Shown here piece by piece: positions 56,045 to 64,000 of a DNA stretch of 64,000 bases (positions are counted from its first letter, which is position 1; every line of letters begins with the position of its first letter). The DNA lies in NCBI GenBank assembly GCA_039707655.1, contig CM077664.1:30678781-30742780 (forward strand), written 5' to 3'. The DNA comes from Elymus sibiricus (lineage: Eukaryota > Streptophyta > Magnoliopsida > Poales > Poaceae). Below the pieces are notes generated by a model. It saw nothing but the letters and a program-made list of their open reading frames with translations. It was not told the origin of the DNA and searched no databases. The translations under genes were made by a program, and so were the position numbers.

Positions 56045-56062
56045 TCCCCGGCAATGGTGCCA
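56045..56062 (-). promoter_or_regulatory. Primer binding site of W (tRNA-Asp type)
   Basis: Reverse complement TGGCACCATTGCCGGGGA, two transitions away from the tRNA-Asp complement, 11 bases from the LTR at 56074. Confidence 0.8.
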
Positions 56063-56073
56063 GAAATTATTCC

Positions 56074-57641
56074 TGCTACTTGTAGCTTGCGTTGGTTTTA
56101 TCCCCGAAGAGGAAGGGATGATGCAGCACAACAGAGGTAAGTATTTCCCTCAGTTATGAAACCAAGGTTATCAATCCAGTAGGAGAACCACGCAACACCT
56201 CGTTAGCAGTACCTGCACACAAACAACAAATCCTTGCACCCAACGCAAACAAGGGGTTGTCAATCCCTCGGCGGTTAATTGCAAGATTAAATTTTATGTG
56301 ATAGATAGATAGATTGAAACAAAAATACAAAATAAAATAAATAAAAGAAAAGGTGCAGCAATATTTTTAGGGTTTTAGTAATATGATTTAGATAGACCCG
56401 GGGGCCATAGTTTTCACTAGAGGCTTCTCTCATAGAAAATAGGATACGGTGGGTAGACAAATTACTGTTGGGCAATTGATAGAAAAGCAAATAATCATGA
56501 CGATATCCAAGGCAATGATCATGTATATAGGCATCATGTCTGAGACAAATAGACCGACTCCTGCCTGCATCTAGTACTATTACTCCACACATCGACCGCT
56601 ATCCAGCATGCATCTAGTGTATTAAGTCCATAAAGAACGGAGTAACGCCTTAAGAACGATGACATGATGTAGACAAGATAAACTCATGTATGAATAAACC
56701 CCATATTTTTACCCTTAATAGCAATGATACATACGTGTCATGTCCCTTTCTGTCACTGGGATTGAGCACCGCAAGATCGAACCCATTACAAAGCACCTCT
56801 TCCCATGGCAAGATAAATCAATCTAGTTGGCCAAACCAAATCAATAGATCGGAGAAGAAATATGAGGCTATAATAATCATGCATAAAAGAGATCAGAGAA
56901 GACTCAAATAATATTCATGGATAATGTGATCATAAACTCACAATTCATCGGATCCCAACAAACACACCGCAAAAAGAGATTACATTAGATAGAACTCCAA
57001 GAACATCGAGGAGAACATTGTATTGAAGATCAAAAAGAGAGAAGAAGCCATCTAGCTACTAACTATGGACCCGAAGGTCTGTGGTAAACTACTCACGCAT
57101 CATCGGAAGGGCAGCAAGGTTGATGATAGAGCCCCTCCGTGATCGATTCCCCCTCCGGTGGAGTACCGGAGAAGGCCTCCAGATGGGATCTCTCGAGAAC
57201 AGAAACTTGCGGCGGCGGAAAAAGTATTGCGTGGACTCCCCTGAGGGTTTCTGATTTTTTGGGAATTTATAGTGGAGGAATTAGGTCAAACGGAGCTCTG
57301 TGGGCCCCACGAGGTACTAGGGCGCGCCTGCCCCCCCCCCCCCCCAGGCGCCCCCTGGTGCCTCATGGGCATCCCCTGGGGCTTCTGGCCTCCTCCCGAA
57401 GCTTCTAGTGTTTATCTGGTCCAGAAAAAAATCTCCAAAAAGTTTCGTGGCATTTGGACTTCGTTTGGTATTGATTTTCTATAAAACAAAAACAGGGCAG
57501 AAAACAACAACTGGCACTAGGTTAATAGGTTAGTCTCCAAAAATGATATATAATTGCTGTAAATGTATATAAAAACATCCAAGATTGATAATTTAACAGC
57601 ATGGAACAATAAAAAATTATAGATACGTTGGAGACGTATCA
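56074..57641 (-). repeat. 5' LTR of W
   Basis: Same ends as the 3' LTR. It has an additional segment near 56960-56990 that the other LTR lacks, and a longer C run in the GC-rich hairpin (about 57310-57375). Confidence 0.92.
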
Positions 57642-57646
57642 TATAG

Positions 57647-58470
57647 CCCTTTTTCCCTGTTAAGAACTACTCTTATTTGTACTATTTAATTTCAGAAATA
57701 ATTAAAGGGTTTAGGGTCTAGGGTTAGGCACATTAGTAGGTGTGTTATCTAATTATGATAAACATGCTACGATTACCCAACTAGGTAACAGAAAAAGCCT
57801 TTTATTTCATCCAGCAAATAGGGTAATTCATATTTAACATAGTTCATTCCAGAAACAAGATCCTCTCTTAGCATTTCCTTTGTAAATATATGTATGATAT
57901 GGATTTATGATAATGAGATAACAGACCTACATACTTGCCTTCAACATAATCTAGTTTCATGAATTTCAAACTATATGACTAGGTACTAATAACTAAAACT
58001 ATTGCAGAAAGAAATTAAAGATTGCTGTCAGTAAATGTTTTGAAGACAGTAAGGCACATGAAGCAAGTCATAAAGTTTTGTATTACAAGAGAAATATTGG
58101 ATTGAACTCAATGGGGTGGCACATATCAAAGATGTATAGTATGACCAATGTCTAGTTGCTCAAAATATACTGTTGCATGGACTTGACATGCATGATTACT
58201 GATGTGGCATAGTTGCATGGATAGATTTCTGCAAGAGAAGAACTAAATAGGCTAAGAGAAGAACTAATGGATTTTTGTTGTCAATGGCAGAAGGTGGCCC
58301 TAATTTGTTACTACATGCATCACAAATGACCACATGCATGACTGAATGATGTGGCATAGTTTCATGAATAGGAAAACCAGATACTGGGTTGCCACAATTG
58401 AAGAACAGAGCAAAGTTGTAATAGGGGTTCTACTAATTTAAAAGCTTCATCATTGATATTCTTTATGATA
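57647..58470. other. Low-copy spacer
   Basis: AT-rich, no coding frame or LTR ends. Contains GGGTTTAGGGTCTAGGGTTAGG (57708-57729 region), a weak telomere-like motif. Confidence 0.5.
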
Positions 58471-59102
58471 CTAGTGAGGCACACGTGCATTGCACGTGAG
58501 AACTTACATAACAAAAGTACGATTGCATATTGACATATCACAAGAAGCAATTATATAAATTTACAGTCACATATGCATCATGTATAAATGTAGATTTAAT
58601 TCTTCTAGTTCATGGCACTGAAAATAAATATAAATCATTTTATGAAGATACTGTCATAGCCTTGTACAAGAAGTAAATAAAGCAAAAGTTAATGTCAATT
58701 CTTTCAGATGCATTTTACATTGCTATGCTACTGTACCAATGGAGTTTTTTGTGTGTGTTTTCTTTAATAAAGTTATAAGGTTTGTGCATATTATGCATTG
58801 ATATTCACAAAGTTAAAAAATATTAGCAATTCATTTAGAAGAAAAAAGTTTGCACTGTTAAAGTATGGAATATTCTAGAACAAAGGAGAAACATAGTGCT
58901 ATGAGGTTTGTGCATAGGGAGCATTGTGCTTAAGCTTAGTAATGGAATATTCTAGATAGTACGCATGCATGGCAAAATATTTTGTACTGAATAAGATATC
59001 CAATGGCCAACAATGCTCACATTTGCCAACTTTCCACCGTTGGATTGGCTTCATCCAACAGCCAATATTCAAAGTTATTCCCACACTTTATAGTGGTATA
59101 GA
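58471..59102 (-). mobile_element. Small non-autonomous Helitron, 632 bp
   Basis: On the minus strand it begins TCTATACCACTATAAAG (59102 downward), with A as the preceding base. It ends with a hairpin CACGTGCAATGCACGTG (58498-58482), then TGCCTCA and CTAG (58474-58471) followed by T. TC start, subterminal hairpin 7 bases before CTRR, and A/T insertion site without duplication are the Helitron hallmarks. It contains no Rep-helicase. Confidence 0.82.
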
Positions 59103-59542
59103 TGTATTTATCATAACCTCATAGCAGGGATATTAATCATTGATCCTCTTGATGACTGTAATTAAGTAAACTAATTCATCTGTACAACTTGTTACCTAAC
59201 AAATCCACCGTTTAGTACATCACAACAGATTCATAATCAGTTTGAGAATCATATTCGTACACATCTTCACAAACAAAATCCAGGCACAGAGGGATTTTAG
59301 GCCTCCATGCCTACTTTTGCATGCCAACTTTCAGATTCGTAATGAATTTTTTAAGCAAATCAAGGGGGTTTCCTACCAAATCTACCAAACAACTTGTAAA
59401 AATCCTAACCCTAAGGGAGAGATCGAACATATAACCCTAAACCCATCTGGCCGAAATCAAATCCGTGCTACATGCATTTTAGAAGAAAACCCCATGGGAG
59501 AAAACCCCAAAAACAGAGTAGGAGAAAACTCCAACACAGAGT
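59103..59542. other. Low-copy flank of the right-hand LTR
   Basis: No coding frame of quality. 59400-59530 (CCTAACCCTAAGGG, repeated GGAGAAAACCCC and GGAGAAAACTCC) looks like a plant 5' leader but has no supported gene. The 5 bases before the LTR are AGAGT. Confidence 0.4.
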
Positions 59543-61214
59543 TGTAACACCCCGATTTTTGGCCCTTTCTTTTTCTTTTGGATTTCTTCGAATTTTTTAT
59601 TTGGAGTTCTTTTTCCGTGGCTATGTGGTCTTGAAACCTGGGAAGATCTTCTCTCCTGCCACTTCCAAGTGGCTTGTCACTCTCAACTCCATCTCAAGAC
59701 CATGTCATTTCCATCTTAGCCCAACCCCAATATTTATTTATTGGGAATATTCCTTTTTCAATTAAAGGAATAACCCTGCTTGCTCTAGGTTGTGAAGTAA
59801 CCTATATTTATGTCTTTCCAAAAATTCCCACAAAATTCTCATAAATTCTTTGGATCATATCTTCCACAAATATGCCAAAATCCATCCTTGCCTAGTTCAA
59901 AAATAATTCAGGAATATTCATTTCCTATTCTGTCCAGTATGGCACTTTGTAAAGGAAGTGCTATTTATCTTTTTTTGATTGCCCTCAAAATTTTTGGGCA
60001 CTCTTTCCTATCCAAATAATTTCCACATGCCAAAATTCAGCTTCATTTTCCTAGTAAATCTTCCTCAACAAATTTCCAAAGTTTCTGTCCAGAGAGAAGC
60101 TTTGTGAAGGAAGTACTAGCTAGGCTAATCCAAATGAGTTGAAATTTCGGTAGATCATTCATATGATCAAATCATTACTCTGCACCAAATTTCATCTCCA
60201 TCCAATAATCTATGTGAGCACACCGTCAAATCTTTGTTTTTGGTCATAATTTCAGGTTGTGAAGCAACTATACTTTATATTGCTTCAAAAATTCTGAAAT
60301 TAATCCAGGACCTAAGTATCCCTATACCATATGAGAATGACAAAATTCACATCATTTTGCCAAGCCATTTGATCCACAAAATTCTCCCAAGTTTTTGTCC
60401 AGTAGGAAGCATTGTGAAGCAAGTACCATGTTGGTGTATCCAAATGGTATGAAATTTTTGCAGTGCCTTCATATGCCCAAATGATCATACTCCACCAATT
60501 TTCAGCCCAATCCAATCAACCTGGTGAGTTCTACTTCATGATCTAGTTCCAGGACCAGATTTGGCAGTTGTAAAGCACCTATGTTAAATACTGGTCCAAA
60601 TCTTTTCAAAATCCACATGATCATAGTCCTTCCTACCCTAAACCTCTGTGACATCCTGGTTAGCCTTTACCCCATCCCATTTGATCACTATTTCATGCCC
60701 AAGTTTGCTACATCAAACTTCAGTCGATCACTCACATCAGCACTCAGCTGCTTTCCTCGATCCATCACCTCAGGAAGGACCCACTTAGGAAGGACTACAC
60801 TCTAGACACAGTGTGGGTGGCCCTAAAGTCCCGCGTGCGCCAGTGCACGGGTGACCACGCGGCCTGGCGTGCCAAAAGCGCGCTCTGGACGCCGGGACCC
60901 CTTTGCCGCCGCCCAAATGTCGTGGCCTCGCCATCACACCGTGTCCACCGTGTTGCCCTCACTCTCCTGCGTCCACGTGTCCCCTCTGGACCCCTCTCCC
61001 CTTCCTCTCTCCTCTCCGGCGAGCCAGGCCGCCCCGCGTGCCTATGGCAGTCGTCGCCTTGCTTCTGTCTTCTTCCTCCCCCGCGGCATCTCCGCACCGC
61101 GTGCACTCCCCCTGGCCTCTCTCCCCCTCCGCGCGTGCGCATGCGCATGCGGTCGCGCCAGAGGCATCGACCGCGCGTCTGTGGCGACTTCCGGCTACGG
61201 TATCGTCGCCCGGC

Positions 61215-61222
61215 TATATATA
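61215..61222 (+). promoter_or_regulatory. TATA box of the right-hand LTR
   Basis: CGGCTATATATAGGCC in a GC-rich stretch. Position is comparable to the minus-strand TATATAA in L. Core promoter role is inferred. Confidence 0.5.
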
Positions 61223-63564
61223 GGCCACCCCGAGCCTATCCGAGCACACCAGTGGCCTCTCCTCTCCCTTAGCATCCTCCCCCACCACTTATTTGAGCTC
61301 GAGGAGCCCTCCTCCCCTCCCATGGCCGCCATGGCCGCAGTCGGGCATCGCCTAAATTAGCTCAATGTCGAGCTCCCCTCCCCCTCATTCCTCCACCATG
61401 AGTCTCCACCACCACCCTAGACCCTTCCCCGAAGCTCGCCGCCTCCTCTCAGTGGCCGGAGCACCGTGCCCGACTCCGGCCGAAGCCGTCCTCCACCGCG
61501 GACGAGGTCCTCCTTGTCTCCGAGCTCCCCGGCATGCATGGAGCTACCAGACGGGTGCGCCTCGTCTTCCCGGTCACTCCGGTAGTCCGGGCACCGTGGA
61601 TGGTGGTCGGAGTCGCCAGCAATCCTCGCCGGACTTCGCTCTTCCCTCGGTCACGCGCGAAGCCAGGAGGTTGAAGACGACGACCAGACCAGGCGGGCCC
61701 CACCTCCTCTGCGGCCCCACCGGTCGGCCGCACTAGGGAGTTGACCCCGGGCCCGCGTAGTTTTAACTGAAGACGTATTCCTCGAAAAACATTTTCTCTT
61801 AAAGAAAGCATATTCTGCTTCTTCTTCAGACAGAAATGTTATTTCTCCATTCGAAACCGTATTTCAGCAAAGGCGCTTTCTGTTTAAACCCCGCCGGCCG
61901 AAAGTACTAAATTGCGGACATTCGTTAAGGGCAGAAGTGGACAGATTTTTATTATTTTTCTGCCTTACAAACGAACGGCCGTAACTCGGCAACCGTAACT
62001 CCAAATCAGGTGATTCCAAAGCCTACGATCTCAGTTCGTCGAGCCCGTTCTGTTGATGTTTTTTTCATAAGGTTGTCACACTGTGAAAATGACCATTTTG
62101 CCCCTGCCCTTATTCAGCCCCCTTCGAGAGGGAACCGTTTCCGGCAAATTTTTCCGCGAGTGCCTCGCACTTCTCCCCGGTGAATCCTTCATCCCTAGGC
62201 AAGCCACAATAGCCACTTGCATGATGGCATTGAAATAGCCATGGTTTTCACTTGAATATTCGAATAATTATTTATTCATATAATTACTTTGAATGTTACT
62301 GATATGCTTGCAAATCCATGTTCATTGCTTATGCCATGTTCATTTTCATCTAGTAAGTGATATGATTAATTGCTAAGGATATTCTTATCATATTTTTATT
62401 CTTGTAATCATTTCAGATGCTAGTGGTAATGATATGCTCACATGCATAGTGATAGTTGGTTATGCAAATACTTGTTATATTCATGATCACCGTTATGCTA
62501 TGTTTATCTGCATCCCGTAGACTAAATGATTTATCATTGTTGATGCTTTGTTGTTAAATGGTTATGTTGCCCATCCATGGTTACACTGATATCATGCTCA
62601 TGTGCATTGTTATTTCATTATGTTATTATGACTCAGCTCATCACCATTCAAGTTGAACCTGACATTAATAGAACTTGAACAAATCTGTTAGCTGAGTCAG
62701 GGTGCCACCGAATCGAGCTCACCAGTGCAACCACATTTGCCTGGATGGGGAGGCCCTAATGTGGTCTATTGTCATGCCTCTCGCCAGTGCCTCCTACTAG
62801 GGAAGGTTATGGGTGCGCGCTACCCTGATCAGGTAGGCGACCATAAGCCTTGTGTGCCAGAGTTGTATGAATATCCGAGGTCCCCATTTGGGACGATGTT
62901 ATATTTTGGCCACGACGGTGGCAGCCATAGAGGTGGCGGATGTCACGAGTTGACATCGGGGCAACCCAGGACATAGCCCAAAGGGGAGTTTGTCGGAGTG
63001 GCCGGGAGAGTGTCATGCAATAGATTGATTTTGTCGGAATGTCGTTGGTCCACCCGAATGGGAGCACGAGGCCATGACTTCCGTGGTGTGGGTACAATGT
63101 ACTAACCTCTATAGAGTGTATAATCTATTGATAGCCGCGTCCTCGGTCATGGACACAGTTCGTAGTAGGTCACACTATGGGTTAACAGAAATAATAATCT
63201 GTATAATAACAACCCCGGTTCCATGAGGAAAGAAGTTGGTTGATCTTTATGTGGTCACGAGTTGATCACGATGGTATTCTTGATGATGGTTGATCATGAG
63301 GTGATCGTGTGATGATCACGACGGTAAGAAAGATTGATACCTATGGTGGTTACGAGATAACCTCCGAGCAGAGTAAGTTGGTCCATGCGACCTTAAACGT
63401 CGACCCCCTTGCATGCTAGTGCTAGTATCATCATGTTCATATCATGAATTATATGTACATGCCATGCTCATGTTGTTCTAGTAGTATCGTGTTCATCATT
63501 GATGATTAACCTGTAAATGCCATGCTGTTGTATGTCTTGATTGCTTTGGTTGATGTGAGCTTGC

Positions 63565-63583
63565 GAGTACATTCAAAGTACTC
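63565..63583. repeat. Conserved LTR hairpin GAGTAC-N7-GTACTC (right-hand LTR)
   Basis: Fourth copy in the window, 380 bases before the LTR end and 256 bases before AATAAA. Confidence 0.6.
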
Positions 63584-63838
63584 ACCTGGCGTGTCATGCC
63601 AGATTGCAGGTAATGCCATGATTGATTGTTTGTCGAGGATCCCGAGGTTGCGCTCTAGGATGCGTCCCAGCCAGAGTCCCTGCGGAGTGGAGTTAATCAC
63701 CGTCACCGTTGTTCTGCTGCTAGAACCCATTCTGCTTCGAGATGTTCCGTTGCTAGCATAGAACTACCTTAGCAGGCGAAGTGTCGCCGTGCCCCTGTAA
63801 CCTTTGTAATATCGGACCCTTGTACCCCGATTATTTGT

Positions 63839-63844
63839 AATAAA
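63839..63844 (+). terminator. Polyadenylation signal in the right-hand LTR
   Basis: AATAAA in TTTGTAATAAAGAGC, followed by T-rich sequence, about 100 bases before the LTR end, where the R region would end. Confidence 0.5.
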
Positions 63845-63944
63845 GAGCTGATTTGTTCTATGCCAAGCAGTGTCGTATTCCAAAAGACTTGATCACTGGG
63901 CTGGAATACGGGGTGTTCCGGTCTCTCTGAGCCGGGGTGCCACA

Positions 63945-64000
63945 AAGCTTGGTATGAGAGTAGGTCTGGCTGTAGGACGCCCTAGTCAGCGCGAGCGTTA
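63945..64000 (+). other. First bases of the internal domain after the right-hand LTR
   Basis: Spacer AAGC, PBS-like TTGGTATGAGAGT, then AGGTCTGGCTGTAGGACGCC. The window ends here. Confidence 0.7.

Larger units (their letters stand above)
49620..57641 (-). mobile_element. Complete non-autonomous gypsy-type retrotransposon W (gag-protease only)
   Basis: LTRs 49620-51159 and 56074-57641, target duplication TATAG (49615-49619 and 57642-57646). PBS 56045-56062 and polypurine tract 51160-51173 put it on the minus strand. It encodes a gag-protease frame with two stops and no RT, RNase H or integrase. A long non-coding part (51174-53719) carries a 48-bp repeat array and paired hairpins shared with E. 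LTRs differ by about 2 percent by eye plus small indels. Confidence 0.93.
59543..63944 (+). mobile_element. 5' LTR (4.4 kb) of a large-LTR retrotransposon running off the window
   Basis: Starts TGTAACACCCCG and ends GGGGTGCCACA. It is followed within 5 bases by TTGGTATGAGAGT (63949-63961), a decayed initiator tRNA-Met PBS, so it is a 5' LTR on the plus strand. Its middle and 3' half align with the reverse complement of the LTRs of L: the ACACTGTGAAAATG-CCATTTTGCCCCTGCCC block (about 62085-62110), TTCGTCGAGCCC, the GCGTCCTCGGTCATG island and the GAGTAC hairpin. GC-rich open frames at 60800-61740 are rejected as composition effects. Confidence 0.85.

Noticed and set aside
60795..61811. Several 100-170 codon frames in the right-hand LTR
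   Set aside because: GC-rich LTR region with frames on both strands and no recognisable domain.

Overview
This window is plant nuclear DNA. The density and style of nested repeats point to a large-genome grass of the Triticeae (wheat, Aegilops or barley type). It holds very long GC-rich LTRs, Athila-type Ty3/gypsy sequences with a tRNA-Asp type primer binding site, Stowaway, PIF/Harbinger and Mutator-like MITEs, and a small Helitron. There is no sign of bacterial or organellar gene organisation. No gene is intact from start to stop. Most of the window is LTR retrotransposon, and the low-copy islands between carry broken or partial genes. || Left nest (1-22681). A minus-strand element Y (19765-22681; left end outside the window) was entered by minus-strand element X (5352-7687 plus 19051-19764). 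X was entered by a plus-strand element Z (1-1059 plus 5173-5351), which carries solo LTR S (1060-5172, target duplication TATTG). X was also entered by a complete large non-autonomous retrotransposon L (7688-19045, target duplication GGTAT, 4.25 kb LTRs, no gag or pol). || Low-copy island 1 (22682-40001, continuing at 47472-49619). It holds a possible gene 5' fragment (23880-24239), a truncated and mutated Athila-type gag-pol (24300-29139), a minus-strand coiled-coil gene divergent from a plus-strand GRF zinc-finger gene (29641-31928), MITEs, a B3-like exon, and an inverted-repeat block centred on a telomere-like tract (33350-36318). The block's right arm merges into the 5' UTR of a 13-exon Ulp1/C48 protease-like pseudogene (36737-40001 plus 47477-47687). 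That gene is interrupted in its last exon by complete non-autonomous retrotransposon E (40002-47471, target duplication GATCC). A PIF/Harbinger MITE and the terminal exon of a zf-XS gene follow. || Right part (49620-64000). Complete minus-strand element W (49620-57641, target duplication TATAG) carries a gag-protease frame with two stops and no reverse transcriptase. Next come a 632-bp Helitron (58471-59102) and the 5' LTR of another large-LTR element (59543-63944) whose body lies beyond the window. || The most interesting signals are in non-coding parts of the retrotransposons. Elements E/X, Y and W share PBS, leader and downstream architecture but carry three unrelated proteins in the same slot. 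Each slot is followed by the same short hairpin motif. E and W also share paired GGGGATGCC hairpins, and the large LTRs share a GAGTAC/GTACTC hairpin. This looks like a family of non-autonomous elements built on a common RNA chassis with exchangeable ORFs.
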